Notes under the pieces: generated by a model | What the model was told of the DNA's origin: nothing | Seen by the model: only the letters and a program-made list of their open reading frames with translations | Databases searched by the model: none | Part shown: one piece after another, positions 17,274 to 25,804 of the stretch | How the letters are laid out: each line of letters starts with the position of its first letter | Position numbering within the stretch: the stretch's first letter is position 1 | Translations under genes and position numbers: made by a program | IMG/VR virus record: IMGVR_UViG_3300037245_001077 | Coordinates: 112,534 to 176,533 of that record | DNA from: a virus | Strand: one strand, 5' to 3' | Length of the DNA stretch: 64,000 nt

Positions 17274-18023
17274 ATGGCACTAGAAAAGTTTTTATATTTT
17301 GACAGGAAGCCTACTAATGTGTGCTGGAATGGCACGTCATTTCCTATCAACCCCAAGGACATTATTGAATGTCTCCCTGGCTTCATCAAGGCTTTTATTA
17401 ATGAGAAGTGGTATAAGAAAGTACCTGCTGACGATACTCGTCCAGTGAAGTATACTTTCCCGGCCACTCCCAGTTTCTTGACACCTGACCCCATGAAAGG
17501 TCTTCCTGTACGATCTACCGACAAGATTACCTCTGAGATGAGAGGTAAGGTACGCCCGGTAGTTGTCTTAGGGGATGAGCCTGAGCTTAACCCCTATGAT
17601 CTTGGGGTTGAAGATGTTGTAGTGGACGAGAAACCTAGAGTGGTTGCTACTACGGCTATTCCTAAAGCAGCTCCTACTATCGTTGTACCTGCTCCCAAGG
17701 TTGAAGAAGAAAAGACCGAAGACTTCGATACCGATGAAGAAGAAACAGAAGAGACTACAGTAGAGTTGGATTTACCCGCTCCTCCTGATGAGAAAGATGT
17801 CCAGGTTGATCCGCCTGAAGCTGATCAAGGGCCAGGGATTCCTTTGAAGTCTGCCCTGCGGATCGAGAATAGGGATCTCATTTATGACCGCATGGTGGGT
17901 GTACGTGATGCGGGATGTCCTTTGAACCCGGATATGGTGGATACCTTCAGCGAGTTTAGGACTAAAAGCACTCGGGGTATTATGTTCAAGGCTCTGTGGA
18001 AGTATTACGGATTTGACGACTAA
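17274..18023 (+). CDS. Unknown 249-aa protein with acidic linker, head/neck region
   Basis: ATG 17274 lies behind ACGGAGGA (17261-17268), preferred to ATG 17259. An N-terminal domain of ~110 aa (including FDRKPTNVCWNGTSF) is joined by a long acidic, Pro-rich linker (residues ~115-185) to a small C-terminal domain. Two folded ends on a flexible tether suggest a connector or decoration protein. The gene follows the capsid and precedes the neck genes. No family recognised. Confidence 0.55.
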   Translation: MALEKFLYFDRKPTNVCWNGTSFPINPKDIIECLPGFIKAFINEKWYKKVPADDTRPVKYTFPATPSFLTPDPMKGLPVRSTDKITSEMRGKVRPVVVLGDEPELNPYDLGVEDVVVDEKPRVVATTAIPKAAPTIVVPAPKVEEEKTEDFDTDEEETEETTVELDLPAPPDEKDVQVDPPEADQGPGIPLKSALRIENRDLIYDRMVGVRDAGCPLNPDMVDTFSEFRTKSTRGIMFKALWKYYGFDD

Positions 18024-18037
18024 AGTAGGAGCGAGGA

Positions 18038-18760
18038 ATGGTTCAGCCTGCGTCCTTTAACAACAGTTATATCATTGACTGGGTGCGTAAGAAGTTGGGT
18101 GACCCAACAGTTCAAGTTGAACTGGATGAAACCCAAATTGAACAGTCTATTGACGATGTTATGGAACTGTTCATGATATACCGCCCGGTAGAAAATAACA
18201 TTGGTCAACAATACGGTAGGGGGCATTATCTTATTGAACCCCCAGACACCGCTATTGGTGTGTTGGATGTAGAGTTTGTACGTAACGATTTCGCAACTTA
18301 TGAAAGTGTTGAGGGGGCGTTGCTGTACGACCCCTTCTACTTTCTTTCTGCCGGTGGTATCACAGGCATCGACATTCAAACCTATGACTTGGTTCGCCAT
18401 TGGCTAGAGATCATTAGCCGTGAGTTTGGGTCAGAGGAAGGGTACTTGCTGTTGGATGATGGACGAGTCTTCCTTCAGATCCCTGGTACCTTTGATGTAA
18501 CCATTAAGTGGGCAATGCCTTGGACTGGTTTGGGCAACATTCACCGCCCTTACCAACAACTCTTTCTAAACCTAGTGTTAGCAAAGAGTCGTCAGATCTT
18601 AGGTCATATTCGTGCGAAGTTTTCTCAAGGTGTTCCTGGGGCAGGTACCATGGTGCAACTGGACGGTGAGTACCAGCGTGAAAAGGGTGCCGCAGATGAA
18701 GATAAGTTCACGGATGAACTGGTACGTACCAGCCCGCACTTCTTGCCATCGATGGGGTAA
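18038..18760 (+). CDS. Probable neck / head-tail connector protein, gp13-like
   Basis: The 240-aa product begins with a helical domain (SYIIDWVRKKLGDPTVQVEL, then DETQIEQSIDDVMELF) typical of the adaptor and neck proteins encoded just after capsid genes in myoviruses; it continues with a beta-rich part. Such proteins attach to the portal and form the collar. The family match is by pattern and gene order, not proven. The next gene, three bases downstream, is probably its partner. Confidence 0.5.
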   Translation: MVQPASFNNSYIIDWVRKKLGDPTVQVELDETQIEQSIDDVMELFMIYRPVENNIGQQYGRGHYLIEPPDTAIGVLDVEFVRNDFATYESVEGALLYDPFYFLSAGGITGIDIQTYDLVRHWLEIISREFGSEEGYLLLDDGRVFLQIPGTFDVTIKWAMPWTGLGNIHRPYQQLFLNLVLAKSRQILGHIRAKFSQGVPGAGTMVQLDGEYQREKGAADEDKFTDELVRTSPHFLPSMG

Positions 18761-18763
18761 GTC

Positions 18764-19276
18764 ATGCCGTTACCGTTATTTGCTGCCACTAAAGATCGCA
18801 AGTTGATGGAACAAATCAACAAAGAGATGTATCAGTTGTATATGCACCAAATGGATGTGTACAAGCTGAGTTTTCGTACTGGTACCCAAACTTATCTATA
18901 TCATGAGGACATTCACCGGGAGATGCTTGACGAGCCTAGCTATGCTATTGAAGCGTATGTTGATGTAACGGACAACGGGTTAGCTGCCCTCTATAAGCAG
19001 GGGCAACAACTCGACAGACAACTCTTTGTGTACACTAGTCGTAAAGGGCTAGAGGATGTGCTCAAAGGTTTGAATTTAGACTACCACCGGGATGTCCCAA
19101 CTGATGGGGATATCGTGCGTATCCAAGACGGGCTATGGGAAGTGATGACTGTTGACCCAGAGGGATACCACATGAATGACCGGCGTTACCCTTTTGACTT
19201 TCAATTTATGATCGTTCCCTTACAACGTTCTAGCATCCCGAATGATGATACTCGTGAATCATTCAAGAGGCTGTAA
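18764..19276 (+). CDS. Probable neck protein, gp14-like
   Basis: A 170-aa protein. Features such as YHEDIHREMLDEPSYAIEAY, and further on PTDGDIVRIQDGLWEVMTV, resemble the layout of gp14-type neck proteins, where a GDxxxxxxxxxLWEV element sits before the final strands. The gene follows the gp13-like gene by three bases and overlaps the next start by one base. Assignment rests mainly on context. Confidence 0.45.
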   Translation: MPLPLFAATKDRKLMEQINKEMYQLYMHQMDVYKLSFRTGTQTYLYHEDIHREMLDEPSYAIEAYVDVTDNGLAALYKQGQQLDRQLFVYTSRKGLEDVLKGLNLDYHRDVPTDGDIVRIQDGLWEVMTVDPEGYHMNDRRYPFDFQFMIVPLQRSSIPNDDTRESFKRL

Positions 19277-19833
19277 TGGCCTTTGGGGTAAGACTGGGAT
19301 CTGGGATAAAGAAACGTATCACTAAAGCTTTACGTTTGCTGAGGATTATCCACCCTACAGCGAAGTATCCTGACCCTACAATCAGTCCACAACCCTTTCT
19401 TAACAAGGGGCTTATGGCTCTTCAGGGTTTAGGCGAAGAGATGGCTAACCAGTTTGCCGATGATCTTAGACAGATCATCAGTAGGCAGTTGATTTCTTGG
19501 GTGCCATTAAGCTCTGGGTATGCGATACGTAAACGAACTTTGGGGTTAGACCCACGAATTCTCATTGCTACTGGACGGTATGTTAACTCAATCCAAGCTA
19601 TACAGCAGAAGGATGGAGGCTGGATTGTTTCTATCCCTGATGAACCCTTACGCCCAGGAAGCAAGTACACCCTTAAAGACTTAGCAAGATGGCTAGAGTA
19701 TGGAACATTGCGTATGCCTGCTCGTCCGCATTGGCGTCCTGCTCAAAATATATGGCGAACTAAGATTTATCAAATGAAGAGAAGATTGCACTTCGACCTC
19801 GTTCAAGAGTTGAAGAGAGCTGGATATAGATGA
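19276..19833 (+). CDS. Tail completion / head-tail joining protein, HK97 gp10-like
   Basis: A 185-aa protein with the motifs LIATGRYVNSI and LARWLEYGTLRMPARPHWRP. This combination, 'tG.l..si ... a.ylEyGT..mPaRPf.rpa', is characteristic of the HK97-gp10/Mu-gpG-like tail completion family found between neck and sheath genes. Start and stop both overlap neighbours (TAATG and ATGA), showing coupled translation. Confidence 0.65.
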   Translation: MAFGVRLGSGIKKRITKALRLLRIIHPTAKYPDPTISPQPFLNKGLMALQGLGEEMANQFADDLRQIISRQLISWVPLSSGYAIRKRTLGLDPRILIATGRYVNSIQAIQQKDGGWIVSIPDEPLRPGSKYTLKDLARWLEYGTLRMPARPHWRPAQNIWRTKIYQMKRRLHFDLVQELKRAGYR

Positions 19834-20675
19834 GCAACTGGACAGATAGCATCTACCGCCCGGATCAATTTCCAGAGACGCGGCAAATTGCTACCGAACG
19901 GGTAGAGAATTATGACGTTATCGCACGTCATGATGTTGCTCTGATGAACTACTTCACGTTTTGGATGCCTTATAAGGATAAGGAGACGAATATCCTCCAC
20001 GAGAAGCTGGTCCCCATGGTATTTGCTACGCCTCGGAGAGAGTATTCTGAGCGAGATTTGAATGCTGGAGACGATGAGAGACGAACAGCCATGGAATGGG
20101 AAGGCGATTTTCCGCCTACTCAACTTGAGAGAATAGTCTACCCATCTATAGCGGTTAGTCGAATGGATATCACCTTCGACCAAACCCGATTCGCGTATGC
20201 TCCTTGGCGGAAACTCATCTACTCTGACGATTTGAACATGGTATTGGAGTCTAATTTCCCTCTGCCCTATAATTTCTCTTACCAATTTGATTTCTGGATG
20301 CTAAACCAAGTGGACTGGAACATTTTTCAGGAGTCTTGGGCACGAAAGTTCCCGAGACCTACTCATTGGCTTGATGTAAATTTCCCCCCTCCATGGGATA
20401 TACAGTCCGTACACATGCAGACTCAGGGGCTATTGTCAAACACTTCTATTCTTGAGGGTGGAGAAGATCAACGTCAGCTTCGTGGTGTAGCTACGGTTAA
20501 CGTGTTCGGTTGGATTCCTCTACCTACACGGTGGGTTCGTACCATTCAAAAGCTCACGATAGACCTTATTGAAGAGAGTTCGCAAGAGATTCTTGAGACA
20601 TATGAAACTGAACTTCTAAGCAAGCAAGACTTCTGGGATACCGGGGATAAGGATCAGGCATGGGTATGGAAATAG
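19830..20675 (+). CDS. Tail sheath terminator / completion protein, gp15-like
   Basis: The 281-aa product matches the layout of T4 gp15: a segment with FAYAPWRKLIYSDD, then NFSYQFDFWMLNQVDWN, and a late GVATVNVFGWIPLP corresponding to the conserved beta-strand close 'leW.l.FeV.gWlp'. Gp15-type proteins form a hexameric ring that ends the sheath and tube and connects the tail to the neck. Position just before the sheath gene supports this. Start overlaps the previous stop by four bases. Confidence 0.6.
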   Translation: MSNWTDSIYRPDQFPETRQIATERVENYDVIARHDVALMNYFTFWMPYKDKETNILHEKLVPMVFATPRREYSERDLNAGDDERRTAMEWEGDFPPTQLERIVYPSIAVSRMDITFDQTRFAYAPWRKLIYSDDLNMVLESNFPLPYNFSYQFDFWMLNQVDWNIFQESWARKFPRPTHWLDVNFPPPWDIQSVHMQTQGLLSNTSILEGGEDQRQLRGVATVNVFGWIPLPTRWVRTIQKLTIDLIEESSQEILETYETELLSKQDFWDTGDKDQAWVWK

Positions 20676-21163
20676 ATCCTGAACAGCTCAAGCTGGGTGT
20701 TAAGGCAGAAAAAGAACACGCGGATACCGTGACGGGGAACAAGAAGAAGAAGATCCGTGCGATTGCTAAGGATCATCTTAAAGAAATCCCAGACTACTAT
20801 ACGAGGTTGAAGAAAATGGAAAAGAAAGCTGGAGTAAAAGAGTCACGTTATATGGACCCCATAGAACGTCTTCATGACGCAACTGTGGCACGTATTCGTA
20901 AAGGAGCTAAGGAAGGTAAGTACTGGCTCTTGAGATCAGAGGCCGATGAAGAACGTTGGCAATGGGCCTTAAACCGAGTGATAGAAGACACTATGGCGGC
21001 TAGTATTGGGGGCCGATCTATGCCTTTTGCGGGTGGCGGGGACTTTAACAGAAAGAAAGATCGCGCCTTCGGTGCTCGGAACAAGTGTGCCCCAGAGATG
21101 GCAAAGAATGCAGTTGATTCGTTGATAGGTAAAAAAGGGAAGAAGTCTGTTGACATACTATAA
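20660..21163 (+). CDS. DUF5661-like small protein
   Basis: A 167-aa protein overlapping the gp15-like gene by 16 bases. The pattern LKLGVKAEKEHADTVTGNKK, followed by AIAKDHLKEIPDYYTRLKKM, matches the small DUF5661-type domain (E-H-T/D ... A..HL.E.P.YY..L) found in many phages and plasmids, whose function is unknown. The remaining ~100 residues are basic and carry no known motif. Two ATGs (20660, 20666) are possible starts. Confidence 0.6.
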   Translation: MGMEIDPEQLKLGVKAEKEHADTVTGNKKKKIRAIAKDHLKEIPDYYTRLKKMEKKAGVKESRYMDPIERLHDATVARIRKGAKEGKYWLLRSEADEERWQWALNRVIEDTMAASIGGRSMPFAGGGDFNRKKDRAFGARNKCAPEMAKNAVDSLIGKKGKKSVDIL

Positions 21164-21177
21164 CCCTAATCTATTTA
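21150..21177 (+). promoter_or_regulatory. Possible sigma70-type promoter
   Basis: TTGACA at 21150-21155, 16 bases, then TATTTA at 21172-21177, which overlaps a TTTATTG element (21174-21180). It would serve the 21205 gene and the sheath gene. The -35 box is perfect but overlaps the end of a gene; the -10 is weak. Confidence 0.35.
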
Positions 21178-21204
21178 TTGTACGATGACTTGAGGAGGAT
21201 CTGT

Positions 21205-21570
21205 ATGAACCGGTACCTCATAATTGGAAAATCTCCGCAAATGTGCGATGTCTTTCTAAAAGACCCGAATGGGATTTTCCGGCAGCACAAATTTATCAGT
21301 GGTAAAAGTATGGAAATTACTGAAAAGGAAATGACTTTTCATGTAATTCGTCAAGAAGGTTACGGGCTTATCCAGGTTGTTAAGCTTGATCCCGTAGAGG
21401 AAGAGAAGCCTTCTCCGGTTTCAATTGTTCTTGATGAACCAGCCGAAGAACCTGAAGAAGAGATAACCACCGAGGAGAAAGCTCCTGCGGTGCATATAGA
21501 AGAGACCGAATCTGTAGAAGCGGTAGCTCCACCTCGTAAGAGGCGCAAGCGGAAGAAGCCGCAAACATAA
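21205..21570 (+). CDS. Unknown 121-aa protein with acidic linker and basic tail
   Basis: ATG 21205 follows GAGGAGGA (21192-21199). A ~65-aa N-terminal beta-like domain is followed by a Glu/Pro-rich linker and a basic tail (KRRKRKK). The organisation resembles the 17274 product. It is the leader gene before the sheath. No family recognised. Confidence 0.55.
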   Translation: MNRYLIIGKSPQMCDVFLKDPNGIFRQHKFISGKSMEITEKEMTFHVIRQEGYGLIQVVKLDPVEEEKPSPVSIVLDEPAEEPEEEITTEEKAPAVHIEETESVEAVAPPRKRRKRKKPQT

Positions 21571-21589
21571 GAACCTTTAGGAGGTTATG

Positions 21590-23431
21590 ATGGGTATTTA
21601 TGTATCTCCTGGTGTGTACACTCGGGAAATCGATCTTTCGTTGTACGTACCATCACTGTCTACTACAATCGTAGGCATGGTTGGTGTGACAACCAAGGGA
21701 CCGACTCAAGAACGTACTTACATTTCTAATCAACAGCAGTTTATCGAGGTTTTTGGCCAGCCTGATCCTGCCGTGGGTGTTGAAGCTTTCTCAGCTTTGC
21801 AGTACCTACGACGTGGTCGCCAGCTCTGGTTCGTTCGTGTGGTAGGTGACGCTGCTGCAAAAGCCACAGTAACCATGACCTATGGAGATCCTACGCTGGC
21901 TGAAACGATCAACACTGACCCCGATGGTATCTTGGTGGCTTTTGCTCACGATGATACAGGTGGTTCGGTATTCACCAACCTGCCCATTACTCCTGGGTCT
22001 ATTGACATCACAGCAGTTATTGGTACATCTGATTATCAGATCACTGATGATGGTCTTGGTGCCCTATCGGGAACTGGCCCAACTGGTGGAATCACAGGTG
22101 CTATCGACTATGTAAATGGTGAGTGGAATATTGCTTTCAACGCATCTGACCCGCCAGATGACCTCTCAGATCTCATAGCTGATTACAGCGCAGCGGTAGA
22201 GGCGTTTGAGGCTGAAGCATTGAGTGAAGGTGAGTGGGGTAACAGCGTTTCGCTTACCGTTTCTGCGGGTACTGAAGCCAACACCGTACTCCTCGAAGTT
22301 TGGTTTGAAGGCATAAAGGTTGAGCGTTTCAACAACGTAGACCTTGATGACACCACTGGAAACGCACAGTTTATCGAAACTAAGATCAATGGCGTGTCTG
22401 ACTTCATTACAGTTACCTTGGACGTTGGTCTTGTTGGTGCCTCTAGTGAGTTGCCCTCGATTACAACTACAGCACAGAGCCTAGTTGATGGAGACACTGA
22501 CGCTTCTGCTATACTAGCCGATAATATCATTGGTGAGGCGTGGAACGTTGGCTTGTCACAATCGACTGGATTGCAGCTCTTCGCTTCTCCGAGTGCGGTA
22601 GACATTAACCTGTTGGCTGCTCCTGGTTGGGCAGACGCGGCAGTGGTCAATGAGTTGCTCCAAATCGCAGAAGTCCGTGCGGATTGTATGTCGATCATTG
22701 ACCCGCCAGCGGGTCTGCGTCCTTCCGAGGTTGTAGACTGGCACAATGGTGCAGGTACTTACGCTGGGCAGCACGCAGCTTTCAATAGCTCCTATGCTGC
22801 TTTGTACTACCCGTGGGTCAAGGTGTACGACGCTTATAACGGCACATACGTTTGGACGCCTCCGTCCGGTCACGTGCTGGCTGTGTACGCCTACAGCGAC
22901 TACACTACTGAGACTTGGTTCGCTCCAGCCGGTTTGAACCGTGGTCGTGTGATTTCGGGTGTTGACATCGCGTATGACCCGACTCCGGGTGAGTTTGATC
23001 TGATGTACGGTGACGGTAACGCGGTCAACGGTATTGCACGCTTCACAAAGGACGGCTTGGTTGTTTGGGGCCAACGTACCCTACAACGTAAGCCTAGCGC
23101 ACTCGACCGTGTGAACGTTCGTCGTCTTCTCTTGTATCTCCACAAGGTTATTTCGACCTCAGTTCGTTACCTTGTGTTCGAGCCGAACGATGAAAAGACT
23201 TGGAAGCTGTTCGGCCACTTGGTTACCCCGTATCTTAACGATGTCCGTCAGCGTCGTGGGCTGTATGACTTCCGTGTAAAGTGCGATGAAAGCACTAATA
23301 CCCCTGCGGTTATTGACCGGAATGAAATGCACGCACAGATCTTCCTGAAGCCCGTAAAGGCTGCTGAGTTCATCCAGGTGGATCTCGTGATTACTGCAAC
23401 CGGTGCGAACTTTGACGAAGTACTTTACTAG
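21590..23431 (+). CDS. Tail sheath protein, gp18-like
   Basis: Of two adjacent ATGs, 21590 is better spaced from AGGAGG (21579-21584). The 613-aa product opens with YVSPGVYTREIDLS, the classical sheath N-terminus, and ends with a C-terminal domain (HAQIFLKPVKAAEFIQVDLV) of the contractile sheath family. These subunits form the contractile helix around the tube. Residues ~141-201 hold the recurring beta-module (DDGLGALSGTG then GGITGAIDYVNGEWNIAF). Two unrelated basic genes follow before the tube gene, an unusual separation. Confidence 0.9.
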   Translation: MGIYVSPGVYTREIDLSLYVPSLSTTIVGMVGVTTKGPTQERTYISNQQQFIEVFGQPDPAVGVEAFSALQYLRRGRQLWFVRVVGDAAAKATVTMTYGDPTLAETINTDPDGILVAFAHDDTGGSVFTNLPITPGSIDITAVIGTSDYQITDDGLGALSGTGPTGGITGAIDYVNGEWNIAFNASDPPDDLSDLIADYSAAVEAFEAEALSEGEWGNSVSLTVSAGTEANTVLLEVWFEGIKVERFNNVDLDDTTGNAQFIETKINGVSDFITVTLDVGLVGASSELPSITTTAQSLVDGDTDASAILADNIIGEAWNVGLSQSTGLQLFASPSAVDINLLAAPGWADAAVVNELLQIAEVRADCMSIIDPPAGLRPSEVVDWHNGAGTYAGQHAAFNSSYAALYYPWVKVYDAYNGTYVWTPPSGHVLAVYAYSDYTTETWFAPAGLNRGRVISGVDIAYDPTPGEFDLMYGDGNAVNGIARFTKDGLVVWGQRTLQRKPSALDRVNVRRLLLYLHKVISTSVRYLVFEPNDEKTWKLFGHLVTPYLNDVRQRRGLYDFRVKCDESTNTPAVIDRNEMHAQIFLKPVKAAEFIQVDLVITATGANFDEVLY

Positions 23432-23441
23432 GAGTTAAAAA

Positions 23442-23900
23442 ATGAGAGATAAGATTGTTAAAGTTAGTGATAAAGTGAAGGGCTTGCGTTCCCGGTCTAA
23501 GCGAAATATTGCGGGTTTTAAACAAGCCGCGAAAGAGTACGGTAAGGCTAAATACCCTGTTAGTCGTAAAGAGGGATTCAAAGCTGGAGGCCGTTTCTAT
23601 AAAGAGTTGGCCAAAGGTTCTGCTAGTGGGTTAAAGGCCGGGGTTAAAGGTGCTCATGCAACGGGTAAAGCGATGAAAGCTAAGTACCGTAAAGGTTTTA
23701 AAAAGGCCGGTGGGGAGTATCACACTTGGGCGAAAAGTAAAGGTGGTCGCAGTCTTCCTCGTCGATTGGTTCTTTCAAAAAGTGAAAGAGCAAATATGAA
23801 GGGTAAGAAAAAAGCTATGTTCAAGGCTGCTTTTGCCCAACACGAAGTCACCCGTGAAGAAGTTATCGCTGCTCTCGTAGAAGTTTTTATGAGCGAGTAA
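23442..23900 (+). CDS. Unknown 152-aa very basic protein between sheath and tube
   Basis: ATG 23442 follows TAGGAG (23429-23434). The product is Lys/Arg/Gly-rich with repeated GFKxG-type units, then a short ordinary helix ending EVTREEVIAALVEVFMSE. It overlaps the next gene by one base (TAATG). Highly basic, helical repeats suggest nucleic acid binding or packing in the head. No family recognised. Confidence 0.55.
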   Translation: MRDKIVKVSDKVKGLRSRSKRNIAGFKQAAKEYGKAKYPVSRKEGFKAGGRFYKELAKGSASGLKAGVKGAHATGKAMKAKYRKGFKKAGGEYHTWAKSKGGRSLPRRLVLSKSERANMKGKKKAMFKAAFAQHEVTREEVIAALVEVFMSE

Positions 23901-25102
23901 TGACTCGGGCAGAACTTCTCCACGAAGGTGGTCTTTATAAGGCTGCTTTTCGCTACGGAAGACGTAAGGTCCGTGGTGCGGGTGGTGGTGCTTGGCACTA
24001 TGCTCAGACTACTAAGCGTGATGCTAAGCGTATGGTTAAAGCCCATAGGGTATTGAAAAGAGGGGCACTTAAAACTGCCGCTCTCCGGCAAATGTTGGGT
24101 ACGGATAAGAAAAGAAAATTACGTGGTATTACACACGCAATTACAAGCAAAGCTCAAATGCGTACTCTAAAGGCTGCGTCTGATCGTCACACGAAAACTA
24201 TGGGGCGAGCAGCAACTATACGTGATACGGCTGTAGGTCGCAATGCTGTGCGGGTAGGGGCTGTAGCTTTAGGTGCTAGTGCTCTTTATTATGCTGGGGT
24301 TAAAACCTATCGTATGAAGAAGCGGCAAGCTCAAGAGCGCCCTCAATTTAGTAGTTATGATGTGTACCCTCAACTAAGCCATTCAGCGGCACGGCAACAA
24401 GTACACAACCGTCCAGTTTACTATGATGATCGTGATGTTGGTGGTGGCCCGCCTAGGGTGGAGGATATGAACATGATTAGAGAAGAACTAATTGAAATGA
24501 TGAGTATAGGTGCTTTGGCCAAACGCTCAAAGAGTAATGTGGTTGGCAAGTACAGAGAGATTGGTGGCATTAAAGGTATGCCTCGTACCTCTAAAAGAAA
24601 TATGGCTCGGACTTTTACGTCGCTTGACACAAAACGTAAGAAACGAAACAAAAAAAGAATAGCTAGTTTTGATAGGGCTGCTAAAGCGGCTACTAAAGGC
24701 AAGTATCGCAAGACCTATTCTTCTGCCATAGACCGTGCTGATCGACGGGGTAAAAAGATACACCTTGGAATAGGAGCAGGACTAGCTGCAACTGGGTCTC
24801 CAGTTGCTGGAGCTGCGATTGGTGCTTCTGGATTAATACCTTACCATCGTAAAAGTATAAAAGCGATGGAACGCCATGTGCAGGGCGTCAAAGCTGTTAA
24901 AAAGCAGATACATAAAGAGAAGAAGCGAGCTGATTCGGCTAAATACTTTAGTAAAGAGTATGTGCCTGCCTGGAACAAGGGACACGAAAAGTCGCCCGTG
25001 GTTAAGGGCTACCGAAAAATGGCCAAAAAAATCAAGCGAATGGGCGAAGAAGAAAGAAATCAACTTGTGGATATGGTATTCGAGGCTCTTCTTCGAGGGT
25101 AA
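23900..25102 (+). CDS. Unknown 400-aa basic protein with hydrophobic segments
   Basis: Starts by TAATG coupling. The product is basic throughout, with two hydrophobic or Gly/Ala stretches (near residues 115-135 and 293-315). It looks like two related halves: the N-terminus begins MTRAELLHEGGLYKAA, and around residue 190 a similar start appears (MNMIREELIEMMSIGALA) behind a GGAGG in the DNA. The C-terminus (EEERNQLVDMVFEALL) resembles the end of the preceding protein. Possible internal head or ejected protein; function unknown. Confidence 0.55.
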   Translation: MTRAELLHEGGLYKAAFRYGRRKVRGAGGGAWHYAQTTKRDAKRMVKAHRVLKRGALKTAALRQMLGTDKKRKLRGITHAITSKAQMRTLKAASDRHTKTMGRAATIRDTAVGRNAVRVGAVALGASALYYAGVKTYRMKKRQAQERPQFSSYDVYPQLSHSAARQQVHNRPVYYDDRDVGGGPPRVEDMNMIREELIEMMSIGALAKRSKSNVVGKYREIGGIKGMPRTSKRNMARTFTSLDTKRKKRNKKRIASFDRAAKAATKGKYRKTYSSAIDRADRRGKKIHLGIGAGLAATGSPVAGAAIGASGLIPYHRKSIKAMERHVQGVKAVKKQIHKEKKRADSAKYFSKEYVPAWNKGHEKSPVVKGYRKMAKKIKRMGEEERNQLVDMVFEALLRG

Positions 25103-25149
25103 GCCCTTGGGAGTCTTTATTTGATGGATCGTGATAGGAGGATTTTAAC

Positions 25150-25689
25150 ATGCCGTATTGGGAACCAATCGGATCGGATCTTTTAGGCGCAAAGCACATC
25201 GCCAACTCTGGTGGTGGCTATGAGCCGCAGCGTGGGCATAACTTTGAGCTTCTCATCTCAGTTCCCAATGGTGACGCAGAAATTCTGCTAAAATCTGTTG
25301 AGACCTCGTTGGGTATCAGCCACAATAGTGAACCTCTTGCGCTGCCTTACATGAACGAGACCGTGTACATCGCCGGTCGTCCGCTGTACGCTCCTGGTCC
25401 TGTGGTCTATCGTGACATGGTGAACATGGGTGTTTACGGAATGATCGAGTCGTGGTACAACTTGGTCTATAACCCCTTTACCTCTGAGATCGGTTACGCA
25501 GCCGATTACAAGAGCATGGGCACCTTAACCATGTACGATGTCAAGGGTATAATTGCTCGTTCTTGGGAGCTTATCGGCATTTGGCCGCAAGACATTTCCC
25601 AGGAAGCCCCGTCCGCAGTCAATGGCGACATTATGCGCCTTAATGTGACGTTCCAGTTTGATAAAGCTGTACCGTTGTTTATCGTGTAA
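25150..25689 (+). CDS. Tail tube protein, gp19-like
   Basis: ATG 25150 follows AGGAGG (25137-25142). The 179-aa size and sequence pattern (N-terminal FELLISVP, central WYNLVYNPFTSEIGYAADYK, C-terminal LNVTFQFDKAVPLF) fit the T4 gp19-like tube family, whose hexamers stack into the inner tail tube. It ends before a strong terminator, as expected for an abundant protein, and lies close to the sheath gene. Confidence 0.82.
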   Translation: MPYWEPIGSDLLGAKHIANSGGGYEPQRGHNFELLISVPNGDAEILLKSVETSLGISHNSEPLALPYMNETVYIAGRPLYAPGPVVYRDMVNMGVYGMIESWYNLVYNPFTSEIGYAADYKSMGTLTMYDVKGIIARSWELIGIWPQDISQEAPSAVNGDIMRLNVTFQFDKAVPLFIV

Positions 25690-25729
25690 ATATTAGTTTT
25701 TGCTAAGAATATCTCTTTATAAGACCTTT

Positions 25730-25770
25730 CAGCCTGCCTTGCATCTTTTATGAGGGCAGGCTGTATTTTT
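25730..25770 (+). terminator. Rho-independent terminator after tube gene
   Basis: CAGCCTGCC (25730-25738) pairs perfectly with GGCAGGCTG (25755-25763), followed by TATTTTT. It separates tube expression from the tail assembly genes. Confidence 0.85.
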
Positions 25771-25804
25771 AGGCCGAAGACGACAACCCAATGAGGAGGA
25801 TCTA

